Shown here piece after piece: positions 47,336-60,593 of a DNA stretch of 64,000 bases. The notes under the pieces were generated by a model. That model did no database searches, had not been told where the DNA came from, and saw only the letters and a list, made by a program, of their open reading frames with translations. Each line of letters begins with the position of its first letter. The stretch's first letter is position 1. The stretch lies in assembly GCF_025698545.1 (NCBI RefSeq), contig NC_068569.1, forward strand, positions 3,906,001 through 3,970,000, given 5' to 3'. Origin of the DNA: Gossypium raimondii (lineage: Eukaryota; Streptophyta; Magnoliopsida; Malvales; Malvaceae). The position numbers were made by a program, and so were the translations under genes.

Positions 47336-50300
47336 GTTCATTTGATTTATTAAATTTTATAATATTCATTATTAAAAATGATTTTATAATTAAATTCAAA
47401 TAATAATTTGATTTGTTAATTCTAATAAACTAAAATTTCTACTTTTATTAATTGATAGTTAGACTACAAGGTGCTTGGTAAATAGGGTTTTGAGATTTAG
47501 GCACAAATAGAAGATTGAGTAGTCAAACCCTTTGATTATAGCGTTTGGTAGATGAAGGTTAGTTTGAGCTAAAACCTCCAAAACACATAAGACAGGGATG
47601 AACTACTTTTTCACAATGGATTGGGAATGAGATATGTGGAATGATATATCTGATCATACTTGTCCAAAAATTACTCTCATTGTCATATGCTCTCAGATCT
47701 AATAGGGGTGTCAAGATATTAGTATCATCTATTCTCTCATTTTCACTTTCATCTCTAAAATCTAAAGTTTACATACTAATTTATCACTAGGAACATGACA
47801 TAATTATCACTAATTTACATATTAAGAACATGACATAATTATCACTTGAGAATATAGTGTGCAATTATATCGATACACTATTAATATTTATCAATTTCCA
47901 CAAAGTTAATGTTTGCAAATAATGAACTTAAGAAATTTGTTTATTTAAAATTTCAAAAATATTCTCTAATTAATTTCTATAATGAATGTTTTAATTCCTT
48001 GGTAATAATGTTTTATTTCAATTATTTCACCCAATAAAAACTAAAGTATTATAAATAAATAAATACTTCACAATAAAATGTATCATGTTCTTATTTGTCA
48101 TTTTACACATATCAATTTTTCAGCTATTAACTAAGTTTTTCTAAACATTTTAAATAAAATTAGTTGGTCAAATCAATTAATAGAATCAATCGGTCAAACC
48201 AACCACCGGAATCAACTATAATAGGCAGTGTGTATAACATAATTTCATTACAACAACACATCTATAACATCATCTAACTGTAACAACTAAATTTGTTGTA
48301 AAACCACTTTTTATGTTTTACTTTTACCTTTAATAACAAGTTTTCATTTATAACAAGAAGTCAAGAACAATAACAAGGTATTTATTAAATTAGTTTCTAT
48401 AACAGCCTCTTATATTAAAATTTAGTAAATTTAGTTTTAATCTTAAGTGAAACGAAAATAATAAATTTTAGTTAATAAAATGTTTAAATTTTATATAAAA
48501 ATATATCAATTATATTTTATTAAATGAAAATAATATTTAATAGATGAAGTTATATTTGTAAAATTTATTAAAGATATAATCTAAATCTCAATATTTAAAA
48601 TGTTATTAATATATTATAGTTTTTAATTTGAATTTTAAAAAATTCAAATATGATTTAAATCTCAAATATTGTTATAAGTGTCTCGAATGTTGATATAGGT
48701 GTATAACAGTCTTCTCTCAGTAACATTCAAAATATTGTTATACATGCAAGGTTGTTATAAAGAGGATTAACTGTATAGATCTAGAATCCATCTTCACCAA
48801 GCAAATCATCATGATCTACGTAATTCTCATCGAATCAATTACTATTAAAATAAAGATACAAAGTATTGAGATAAATCTTTATAAAGTCAACCCATATATT
48901 ATTGTGATTGCATGTTATTGAAATAAATCAATAAGGATAAAATAACTTTGGTAAAATATGCCACAAATAAGAAAAGTTTATGAATCATAATATGTATATA
49001 TTGTAACTATTATTGTGATTGCTCAAAAAATTATTGTAGAGTTAAAATATGTTTCACTTATTATATCATATATATCATATAATAACTTTAATTTTTGGCC
49101 TAATACCAAGAATATTATATTACAGGCATGAAAGTTGGGCTTTAATTCTAAGCAACTCCTTTCCTCCTCTCCAATTATCAAAAAATATTATTTTAACTTT
49201 AAAATATAATACGTTAATTATATTTCTTAAAATAATATTTTTATTTATAATATTTTGAAATATTTAATGGTAATGATTATATAAATATCATATATTGATT
49301 TTTTAAAAACAATTTAATTTTTCATTATAAATTAATTTTTTATCCCTTGTGATGGATGGATTTGGCTGTATAGATAAATTAAAATATATTATATTCATTT
49401 GTTAAACTTTTGTTACAAAATTTACAGCATCTCAAAAATACTATAATTGAGAACTTAATAAATAATATAAGTGTTTAATTTTTAGAATATTTATGTCAAA
49501 TATTAATAAAAAACATTTATACAAAAATTGTTTAATATAATTTGTTTTATAATTTTAGTTAAAAATCTTTAATTTTTAATTTGATTTTTAGTTTTTATTT
49601 TGTAATTCTTAAAAAATTAAGATTAATGTATATATTAGATTAAATACTTCTTTTTATTGTTTAATATTTATTTAATTTAATTTATTTAAATAACGATTGT
49701 AAATTTTAAACATATTTTTATTGTTTTAAAACTGTATTATTAATTTTAAATTAAATGTTCTTAAATGTTAAATCCTATATTTTTTGAAAGATAAATTCAT
49801 TAATTCATTCAATTAATGAACCATACAATTCAAGGAAAAAAATAACAAACACTTGTTGTAGATGGTGAAGGACAAGCTCTATCAACACAACAAATGTTTT
49901 AGTCTCAACATCAATAAAGCATTATCACATATTAACAATTATTTTATCACAACTCAAGCACGACATATCTGGAGTGATTGCAAGCACTTAATACGATGAA
50001 TAAATTAACCCTAGATAGTCCAAAGCGGCAAGCAAAAAACATAAATATTTTAATGAAATTGTTGGAAGGGGCAACTATGAACCATAAAATCGACATGAAT
50101 AACACCAAAAAAATTATGTCATTAAAATGTTCATTCTGCCTATATTTAATGACTTGTTTAAAATATATTTTAAAATATATGAAAATTTTATTATAGAAAC
50201 ATTTTAAAGTTTTTCTTTCTTTCTTAATTGTATTTGAACAGGAGTTTTAAATAAATATTTTTTTCAACTTTTTTCCTTATAAACTTATTTCAAATATTCC

Positions 50301-51140
50301 CAAAAATTATTTGGATTAATATTTTAAAATTTAAATATATGTTAAAACTATATTTTTAAAGCCGTTAAAAATAATTTAAATGTTTAAAAGATACACGCCA
50401 TTCATACGTTATATCAAATGTCATATAAATATAATGTAAACATAACTATTTCATTAAAACCTCGTAATATAACATATATTATTTTTTTGTGATATACTTG
50501 ATTGTATTTATTAATTAAATTATAATTTATTTTTAATTTAATATTTAAAAATTTAAAAGAATTGAAGAAAGTAAAAGCATAAAAAATGTTAAAATGAGAA
50601 ATTAAAATACTATTCTTTAAAATAATTTTATACAATAGTTATGGACATTTATATAATTTTTTAGAACTTTTAAAATAAAAAATATATATCTATTTTTATT
50701 TAAATTAAATAATTTATATTATATGATAATTTTAAATTTAATGAAATATTTAATAATAATTATCCAAGTATTAATTTAATTTAATTTTTTAATTTTTATA
50801 TAACATTTAATATAATTTTAAATTAATAATAACATTTAAAAAGTAAAAATAATAATGATGTTACACCACATTTGAATGAAATATTTATAAAACTGTTAAA
50901 TTTCTGTAGGATAAACCCAAATCCACGGTTAAGATTACTTAATTGATCGAGTCATAGGGCAGATATAGTAAAGTCTGTTATTTATAGTACTAGAATTACT
51001 TATCATTTTAATTGCAAAGCTTTACTTTTTCCTTTTCCACCATTTCAGTTTTGTTTTGGCTATCTGAGTTTAGATAGGCACAGTCGATAAACTTGACAAA
51101 GATTGTATCTGGGTGGGTGTTTGGATCCCTTATTTTATCA
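46949..51140. other. Long AT-rich intergenic region
   Basis: 4.2 kb with no supported gene. 46949-47335 is the ABHD17 3' flank. 48210-48790 is enriched in 'ttataac' and 'ttgttata' motifs in both orientations and looks like a decayed MITE or Mutator-type fragment, without definable ends. 49000-50850 is extremely AT-rich. The last about 150 bases carry the response-regulator leader. Confidence 0.5.
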
Positions 51141-53521
51141 ATGACCCTGCAGGAGAAAAGGGGTGGTTCCAATGGTGAAGATGGTGGTAAGGACCGGTTT
51201 CCAATTGGCATGCATGTTTTAGCAGTTGATGATGATCCTGTTTGTCTCAAAGTTTTGGAAAATCTCCTTCGTAAATGCCAATATCATGGTTAGTGGTTGT
51301 TTTTGTTTTCCCTTTTGAATGCTCTTGAAAATTTTTCTTTATTCTTATCTCAAAGGTTGAAATTTACATCTAGATTCTGCTCACAAGTTACGTGTTTACT
51401 GTTCTGTTTATTCTCAATCTTTAACTCAAAGTTTTATTTATTGTTCTCAAAATGTTAAATAAATGCTTCTGTCAGGAAGATCTGTGTGAAGTGATTAGGG
51501 TCTTTGTAATTGTAGAATGCTAGGTTGACTTGTAACAATGCTAAGACAGTGGGCTTCTTTTTGACATATCATGCATGTTTTCTTTTTCTGCAGTTTCCAC
51601 AACCAATCAGGCAACTACGGCCCTCAAAATGTTGAGGGAAAACAGGAACAGATATGACTTGGTTATTACTAGTGTTAACATGCCAGACATGGATGTCTTT
51701 AAGCTTCTTGAACTCGTGGGGCTTGAAATGGACCTACCTGTAATCAGTAAGTATTTACCCCTTTTTTCCATTTTATGGCACTGAATTATTCCCATTTGAT
51801 TTTGCTCTTTCCCCTCTTTTGTCTTTTGAATTATTTGTGGAATGAATGAAAATTTTTTTTGGGTAAAGTTTGATGGTTTTATAAACCCATAATTATTCTG
51901 GATCTAAATTTGAATAGTAGATTAGAAGTGTTTGAGAGCGATTTATACCATATTATCTCATTCTTGATGAAATTCCAGTGTTGTCAACTCATGGCGATAC
52001 AGAGCTTGTAATGAAGGGGATTACTCATGGCGCTTGTGACTACTTATTGAAGCCAGTTCGCATCGAGGAGCTAAAAAACATATGGCAACACGTTGTGAGA
52101 AAAAACAAACCTGACTTTAAATATCACGTTAATGCACTGAACCAAGATAACGGACACGAAGATGAGGATCCCTCGATCCAGGAAAAGCCTCGAGTTGTTT
52201 GGTCTGATGAGGTGCATAGGAAGTTTGTTTCAGCTGTCAACGAATTGGGTCTTGATAGTGAGTTTTATGCTGTTTAGATTAGTGTCTCTTACTGTGACGC
52301 AGCAGACCAGCTTCATTTTTAGTTTTAATTTTTCATTTTCTCTTTATTTAAATGATTCAGAGGCTGTTCCGAAGAAAGTTCTTGACCTTATGAATGTTGA
52401 AGGCCTCAAAAGGGAAACTGTAGCAAGCCATCTACAGGTAATGTCCTTATGAATGCTGAGGCTCACAAGGGAAAACGTAACAACCAATCTGCTAGTTTTA
52501 GTGGAGTGTTTTGTTACCATTTTACTCCTTGTTAGAATTAGCACATTGTTAATGAAGTTATTGCAACTTCAGTTCAAGCTATTGTAAGAGTTAGGTTGGC
52601 CCATACACATGGGAGAATTGCATATACTTGAAGTATGAGCTTTTATAAAGTGTGCAGTATTTAAGCTTACTATCTTATGTTGTCTTGCAGAAATATAGGC
52701 TTTACATAGGACACAGCATTGTTGCTGCATTAGGCAGTAAAGATCCGTCTTACTTCCGCATGGGTCCATTGGACGGCTTTGGATATTTTCACACATTGAC
52801 TGGACCTGGAAGGATTTCAAGTGCCTCTCTGCCATCTTATCAACCAGGTGGAATGTTTGGGAGACTGAACTCCTCAGCTGCTTTAAGCCTACATGGGATT
52901 TCTTCTAGCGTGATTCAACCTGGACATTGTCAAACATTGAATAATCCGATCAATGGTTCTGGGAAGATCCAGCCAGCCGTGGTACCTGCAAACCAGAAAA
53001 AAAATGGAACTTTGTTTCAAGGGATCCCAACATCGGTAGATCTCAATCAACCGACACAGAACAAGCCCACCAACGGTTGTGGAGAATTTAATCGTGTTAA
53101 TGATCCGAACTTCCAAGATGCCAGAATGGCGGTTGGTGGCTCGTGTAATACTCTACATGTTTCCTCAGGCAACCCTTTGTTGTTACAATCAAACACACAA
53201 CAAACGAAACATAGTGGTACATTTGGAAATCAAGCATCCCTTAGTAACAGCCTTCTTGATCTTTATTCTTTCAAGGCAAAATCAGCAAATTTGGGGGACT
53301 CTAAAGGAGACATCTCCAATGTTGGCCTAAATAATTATATCATTCTGAATATTGATTATGCAAAAAAGCAACAGTGGGGAGATAGCAGACACGATAATAA
53401 CGGCAATACGAATCATTCATTCTGCCGAGCGGATTCCCTGGTTCTGTTTTTGTTTGTATGTTTTGTGTTATTTTGTTGTGTGTATAAGATATGTCAGAAG
53501 ACTTATGATGCTTGGTGTTGA
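51141..53521 (+). CDS. Type-B response-regulator-like protein, pseudo-receiver + GARP/Myb domain, 3' end replaced
   Basis: Exons: 51141-51288, 51594-51746, 51979-52257, 52361-52437, 52691-53521; 495 aa. Type-B regulators are nuclear transcription factors of cytokinin signalling, switched on by phosphorylation of a receiver Asp. The receiver (about 24-140) keeps the acidic triad in LAVDDDP (30-32), Ser103 and the Lys of LKPVR (125), but the phospho-acceptor site reads VITSVNMP with Ser76 (codon AGT at 51671) where Asp is expected; MPDMDG is MPDMDV and the usual MSADDS is LSTHGD. The DNA-binding GARP domain is intact: [20 protein letters not shown] ... [14 protein letters not shown] ... TVASHLQKYRLY. 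The last about 27 residues, from codon 468 or so, come from duplicated ABHD17 intron DNA and are strongly hydrophobic. Exons that normally follow in this family are absent. Whether it is expressed or a decaying gene is unknown. Confidence 0.85.
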
Positions 53522-55690
53522 AGCAACATGTTCCTTCAACGCTTTCTTTTTTTAATTTGTTTTGCTTGCTTTTAATTTCAGGTTGGCCGGCTGTAACTTC
53601 TCCATTTTATCTTCTTCCCTTAAAAAAATAAAAATGGATAAATAAATGAATTTTCATTTTATTTGATGTCCGAACACAAGCCCTCTTTTTTTTTCCTCAA
53701 AGAGCCTTTCATGAAATGGCTTAAACTCTTCTTTGTTTGCATTTAACACAAATGTGGTTAACCCATATTTTAATCCATCTTATATAAGTAAATAGAAAAT
53801 AAAATTAAGGATATTTGAGAAGAATTTATGCATGTTTCCGATACTCACGGTGCTCCTATAGCATAAAAATGAATCCTCAATATATTTTTTTAATTTATGT
53901 CCAATTATCTTATTTGTGTTATTCCTTTTGTTATTATTATTGCTTCAATCTATCCCATAAAAAAATGAAGATTTAGTTATGATTTGAAATACATTTTCTA
54001 TTTTATCTATTAATCTTTTCCTCATACTTATTCGATTGAAAGTATTGATGCAATTGAAAAAAAATTATGTTTTGTAATTTTATAATTTAATTTTTAGTTA
54101 GAATATAATTAAATATATATAATTTAATTGGCCTTAAATCCAAATAGCGATGATCTATATTCTTCCTCAAATCTTTCGTTGAGAGGTAAATGATTAAATT
54201 CTTTTAAAAAATAAAATTTTGTTCGAATATAAATCAAATCGCTTAACTCTTAGAATTAATAAAACGAATCACACTTTTACCACTAAATTATACCCGCTAG
54301 AATGCTATTTATTTTGCAGTTATTATTATTCAGGACATGAAGATCTTCCCGCAAGGTAGAAGAGTCTTTAAGTTTGTATCTATTCGTCTTCTTTCTTTTT
54401 CTTGTCTTTCTCTTTGTTTTGAGGGTAAACAACACTGCAACATTCCGGATTTTTTTTTTAATTATCTCATTATACAATGACTAAAATTATTCATAATTTC
54501 TTTTCAATGAACTCGAGCGCACGTATTCTTGTATTGACAACAATGTCTATATCGATTGAGTTAAGACTCAATCGACGAATGTCCGTTGATTTTTAAATTG
54601 ATTGAAAATTTTATTTGGTAGAAAAATGTTTTTGCCTGTATGTATAACTTTCTATATGATAAGTTGCTTTCATTTCCCCTTGTAATTGCAATGGCCAACA
54701 GAATTCATCACGTATTATGACATGAAGGCAGTGTACAATTGTTTGAAGAAGGAATATGGGGATATGGCCAATCTGTTGGAAGGGGAGCCACCCTTTCGGG
54801 CATTTTGGTTTGATATTTTCAAAGCATTTTTACCTTCCTCTAAACTCTAAACACTTCCTTTCTGCTGCAATCCTTAAAAATCATTCGGTCGGAATATTTG
54901 CAGAACATAGACAAAATACGACGAGTCAACTGTCCGGTTCTAATCCAGTTATACATGTTAGTATCTTTTCCATTGCATCATTATTTTGGTTACCTTCCTT
55001 AGTTCTTCACTTTTAGTTATACAAATGTCTGCATGGCAAAAACGTTGAGGTTGTCGATTGGTATCATGCGAAACGATTATGGGAGCTTATGAGGGAAAAA
55101 TAGGAGCCTTTATGGGTGAAAGGTGGCGGCCATTTGCAACCTGGAAACTTATCCCGAGTATATTAAACATCTACGCAAGTTCATAAATGCCATGGAGAAG
55201 AAATCCATTACGAAACCAGACAAGGAGATTGATTCTAAACCCAGTTTTACAGAAGAAGAATCTAACCACAATAAATGCTTCAGAACAGGTAGATAATACT
55301 ACTCATTTGTCTCCTACAGTTCATCCGACTCACTTCATCACCGAGGGACTGGCAGCCATGGTTCCTTGAGCTTTGATGTTGATCGGCTTCAATAAAACAT
55401 TGTAAGCTGATAGGAACCATAGATATATGTAGTCTCTTTGATTTTGAACCATTTATGGCCGCCCAAGTGTTCCATCAGAAAAATATATCACGGAGAACAT
55501 ATGGTTCTTGGTCTAGGGTTTCGTGTATAATTTTAAAGTGAAATATAAATGCTCCTCGAAATTTCACTGGACTAAGGTCCAAACCTCCATTGAAGAGGAC
55601 CCAATATGTGCATAAATTATTGTATTCTATTTATACCCAATTCCTCAAAATCGGGGACCGACCCATTATTTCTATCTTTGGAACAAACTC
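53436..55690 (+). repeat. Segmental duplication of the ABHD17 3' region
   Basis: Runs parallel to 45527-47335. The left edge is at about 53440, where GTTCTGTTTTTGTTTGTATG in the regulator's last exon matches 45526 onward; both continue through GTTGAAGCAACATG, GGCCGGCT, coding remnants and a 3' flank ending near CCCATTATTTCTATCTTTG. The copy has extra DNA at about 53800-54280 and 54480-54650 that is not in the source. Exon 1 and the promoter were not copied. Confidence 0.85.
54320..55297 (+). pseudogene. ABHD17-like pseudogene (exons 2-5 only)
   Basis: Remnants of exon 2 (about 54320-54355), exon 3 (54693-54824), exon 4 (54904-54955) and exon 5 (55035-55297) in the same order as the functional gene at 45102-46948. 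Damage seen: no exon 1 or start; the AG before exon 3 has become GG and that before exon 5 is AT, so both acceptors are lost; two internal deletions in exon 3 remove much of the region around the nucleophile Ser; a 5-base insertion in exon 4; GTDDE is changed to GKNVE, losing the acidic pair; and AAATAG creates a stop at 55101-55103. No protein is expected. Confidence 0.9.
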
Positions 55691-58134
55691 AGGTTTGAAG
55701 ACTAAACGAGCAAATATTAATGATTATAGTTGTAAACGAGCAAAGAGTGCTATCTCAGCTACTCGAGACAAGAAGTGGCTAAAGAATTAAGATTTCGGAG
55801 TTTTTTTTTTTTTCTTTCTAATATGATATGATTACTATTTTTGATTAAACAAATAGTGAAGATTGCGTTGCATGGCTGGAACCGAGCTAGTTTTGTGGCA
55901 AATTGGATAATGATTTGTAAACATGTCGCCCACAAATCAGCGACCATATACACTAGAAAGAGACGGCTATAAAGCAAACTAGAAAATTAAACATGTAGAG
56001 AAGGTTTGCTTGAAATCGATGATTTACAACTATAATCATTAGGGAAAAAACCCTCTTTCTCAACCATGGATTTATACATGACATTAAAACAAATTCGAAT
56101 AAAATAAATTATTTGATTTATTAAATTTAAAAAAAAAAAATTTTAGAATTATATTCAAATAATAATTGGAATGAACTCAAATTTATTAGTATCAAAATAA
56201 GATAAGTTTAGGGTTACTGGACTAAAATTGATTTTATAAATTTTTTTAACAGTAAATGGATCACGGTCTTCCTTTTCTATCATTTCAGTGTTTGATGTAG
56301 GAACAACAAATGACAGCTAGCTAAGCTAGATTTGCGGTATCTACAACCAAGAAGATACACGTTCCAATTAATGTTTCAATAATTTTATACAATTTTTCGT
56401 TACTGTTCTTTAATCAACATCTTAGCACTTCACCTCCACCCCCCCCAGAAAAAAACAAATTATTCATTAATAATTTGTATCAGTCATTATTAGCTCCTAA
56501 CTCTAAGATTTAAGATAATGTTTAGAGTAGTATTTTAGCTACAATTAAATAAACAATTTATGCTTAGGTATTAGTTAAATATTTCTTTTTATTGAATTCA
56601 TCATTTTTATATTTGTTAAAGATTATGTGACACGAATCCTGTCACTTGTTGAAAAAATAAATACAGTGATAAAATAAGGGGATCTGTGGGAGCTGGGGTG
56701 TGGACCATTAAGCACAAAACTGGATTGGGGTTGCGACCGGATGTGGGGGTGGAGCCCTCACGGTACGGACCATACCGCACAAGTTGAGTCCGTATAAAAC
56801 TATACTTCTACTATCGGACTTTGATTAGAATTGAGTTTTTCAACCCTTAAAATAGATGTGGTTAAAACTCTTCTGCCCGTGATTTTTTTCCCAAAAAAAT
56901 TTCCACGTAAAATCTGTGTGGCCTTATTTTTTTTCTTATTGCTTTGCAATCTTCTACCATCATTATCGTCTTTAATTATAACAATATTAATTAGAAAGAT
57001 AATAATTTAATTAATTGAGTCTTAGTTCTATTGACATCGGTGTTATTGTAATACATTGAAGGACGTGAAATTAAGCGCATTTATGCGTATAATAACTTCA
57101 ATTTAGAGATTTAAAAAAATATTAATAGTTTAAAAAGTTGTATAAAAACATTAATTGCATTTTTATAATAATATATGATTAACACTTCTATTAAATAAAC
57201 AAACTGCCAACTTCCCCACCTTTAAGGATTCCAAATTTTTAGTGAAATGCTACATCTGTATTTTGCTTTTAGACTCGTCACGTGGCTAAGGCTAAGTTAC
57301 ATTAATTACTTTATTATAAAGTTTATAAACATTTATGCATTAAAATGGAAGCTCCTAGGAAGCCCACTTCTCACTATGCCATTAACTATAATGTGGCAAT
57401 AGAGAATATTCTTGTGAAAGACACTGACAACATTAGGGCAATTTCTATTTTCAATTTTTTTATAATTAACTCCAATGCTTAGAATCATTAATCAACAAAT
57501 TAAAAGGTTAGTAATATTTATTATTAAATGGACTTCGTTTTTGAAATTTACAAATATCATTGTAACTATTATAACCACATTATTTATTTATTTAGACGAA
57601 AATATTATACAGTTACATTTTTTAAAAATAATGGTGAAAACTTGTCGTAAACTAACATTTAAATATATCACAGAAATAGAAATAGAAAAAAGAAAAAAAA
57701 AACATCCATATGTGAGTCAAATGCATGTCAAAAAGAAAAAGCATGTAGTGTACGAGAAATTCCTACACCAGGGAACATGAAAGTTTTTGGAAGACATGCA
57801 GACAAAACAGCATAGATTCTTTGACGCCACTGGCAATGAATACCAAGCAAATGAAAGCCGTAACCAACAGAAGATATCATCATAAAAGGAAGGTAACATG
57901 AATTCTTTTTTCTTTTTATATAAATTTATATATTAATGATGGAATAAATTTATGCCGATCTTATCAAAAATAAAATTATTCTTATTTAATTTTTTAAAAT
58001 TTTATTAAAATCATTTAGTTTAATGTAAGTTACGTGGAGATTATGTTACCTTTAATATTATATCATTTAAATTTTAATAAAATCATTTAGCTGAATCATT
58101 TATACTATGGCATGAATTTGAACTGTGTTTCTGT
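55691..58134. other. Intergenic, no gene seen
   Basis: AT-rich apart from a GC-richer stretch at about 56680-56800 for which I have no explanation. Frames here are short and compositionally random. The 101-residue frame at 57475 is Lys/Ile-rich with no similarity. Confidence 0.5.
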
Positions 58135-59272
58135 CACCCAATTATGCCTGTGTTTCTGTTTTAGTCGCTTAACTTTAAATTTTTTTTAATTTGGACACTA
58201 AAGTTTGAATTTGTTACTGTTTTGGTTACTCATTGTTAAATTGATAACGGAAGGTCTTTTTCTAATTGGTATAATAACACATTTAGCCCTCAATACTTTC
58301 ATATTCTATCAATTTGATCATAATTCTAAACAGTTCAATAAATTAATCCTTCACATTTACAAATTCTATCAATTTAGTCCTCAAACTTCCTAACTAAAGC
58401 TTTCAAATTTTTGAAACAGAGGCATTCCACTTCTATTAATTATTTTATTTATGGTTGAAATTATCTAATTCGATACATAACTCTTTTGTTTATATTTCTA
58501 TGAAGTTAGTGTTAGAAATTAACTAAATACCATTAAAATAATAGAAAATAAAATTTAAAAATATAATATAGGTATATATAATAAAATTATATAAATAATT
58601 TAACATTTGTAAAAAATAATATTTTTCACTCTGGCTAGCATAATTTTAAAGAAAAAAATAGAGAAAATCGGTTCAATCGTCAAATTAATGAAATTTTTAG
58701 TCCGACTCAATTGGTTCGCGGATTGATTGGCTCAATCTTTTATTTCGAATTAGGACCTTGATAGGTTCTAGATCCAACTTCTTAAAAGATATTTCTAAAA
58801 TTATGCTAGTCAAAGTGAAAATTATTTTTAAAAAAATATTAAATTATTTATGTAATTTTATTATATATATTATATTTTAGAATTTTTATTTTCTATTATT
58901 TTTAATGGTGTTTAGTTAATTTCTAATACTAACTTCTTAAAAATATAAAAAGGGTTATATACCGAATTGGATAATTTCAACCATAAATAAAAAGAATAGT
59001 AGATGTGAAATGCCTCTATTTTAAAAGCTAAAAGCTTTGGTTGAGAAGTTTGTGGATGATACAAATTGTAAATGTGAAGGGTTAAATTTATTGAATTATT
59101 TAGAATTAGGATCAATTTGATAGAAAATGTAAGTATTGAGGACTAACTGTGTTATTGTACCAGTTAGAATAAGGCTTTCCATTATCAATTTAATCGCGAG
59201 TGACTAAAACATGAACAAATTCAAAAGTTAAAGGCTAATTAAAAAATTTTAAACCAAACATAATTGAGTAAC
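58135..59272. repeat. Long palindromic (foldback) element, about 1.14 kb
   Basis: The left arm (58135 to about 58650) and right arm (about 58793 to 59272) are inverted copies. For example GCTAGCATAATTTTA (58633) pairs with TAAAATTATGCTAGTCAA (58797), TTTATGGTTGAAATTATC (58449) pairs with GATAATTTCAACCATAAAT (58971), and CTATCAATTTGATCA (58308) pairs with GATCAATTTGATAG (59110). The outer ends resemble 'ggttactcaattatg'. The spacer is about 140 bp. There are many mismatches, so it is older than the 37 kb element. No target duplication was resolved and it contains no gene; the two frames of 62 and 67 residues are mirror images of one another. Confidence 0.75.
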
Positions 59273-60590
59273 CATTTGTAGAGTTTACTCTTCTATTTTT
59301 GTTCCCATTATCAAATTTTTATTTTCATTTTCACAACTTTGAAAGCGTAAATTATAACTAAGCACACTTAAAAAGCGAGTTATGCCTTTAAAATTTGCTT
59401 CATTTCAAATATTTCTTTTTTGATTTATGTACATCTATTTTGAGGTCCGTGAGTGCCCCTCCTAATAATATTGTCTTTAAAATCGGAACCACATTTTCTC
59501 TTTGGTATCAGTCCAAATATTATTGATTAATTGCGTGTTAATCTATTCCTTGTTCATTAATGACATTCACATTAGTTACTTTCTAAAAAAAACAGGAACA
59601 TGTGATCCAACCCGTTATGTAGTATACTAACTATTACTTAAAAAAGGACTTCCACTTTGAAAAAGTGTTACTTTTAATAGAAAAAGTAATCTTTATTAAT
59701 AGCAAGCACGTTAGAAAGGATGGCTTACAACAAGCAGCAACAAATTGGAAAAAGAAAAGGGAAGATACCCCAAGCCTAGAACGGATACAAGCTTCTTTCA
59801 AATAAATAATATACATGATAGTATATGAGTCTCACATTTTTTATATAATATTTATGTATTTACATTTGATAAAAGTTACATATTTTGATACTTTAATGTT
59901 TTAGTGTGTAAAGTTAATTTGATGAAAATATCTTAAAGATTGTATTTGACAAATTAAACATAAAATTAAATAAATTCATGATTAACACTAAATTTATTTT
60001 ATTAACAAATAATGAAAAATTCAAATTTAATAATATTAACAATCAATTTTTAATAAAACCCGAATTAAATACTAAAAATTACTATTTTATCTTTAATTAA
60101 CAAAACATATAATTTTTATTAAATACAGTAACCGATTTGTCATTTCTGATCATCACGTTTTGGTTTGACATATCAAAATGAAAAGTCATCCTTCATGTTG
60201 TTTGCTCCCTTATGTTGAGCTTAGCTCTTATGGTTTGTAAATGGATTCCGTTTCTTCAATAAAAGAGCTTCCCTGCATAAAATAAAATAATAAGTCATAA
60301 GCATTCAAGTGTTTGATGATTTGTTCACAATCACATCCACTTTGCTTTACTTCACTTTTTTAAAAATTCACCAAACAAGTTGTTTGAATGTTTAATTACA
60401 ATTCCATTCTCAAGTCATAATTTTATTTTGACACTTAATATTTAAATTACTGTTTTATAATATTTATCCTATTTTTAAATATATGTTATATATAAGTTAA
60501 AAGACAAATTGAAGGTTAAATTAGTCATATATGTAAAAAAAAGTATTGATCAAATAAGTCGATTTTTTGAAAATTTAGGAAAATATTTTT
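59273..60590. other. AT-rich intergenic DNA
   Basis: Nothing recognisable on either strand. Confidence 0.5.
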
Positions 60591-60593
60591 TAG

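Noticed and set aside
51093-51140. Earlier response-regulator start at 51093
   Set aside because: The codon is TTG; the first ATG in frame is 51141.
58205-59115. Two small proteins at 58205 (+) and 58912 (-)
   Set aside because: They are the same sequence read from the two arms of a palindrome.
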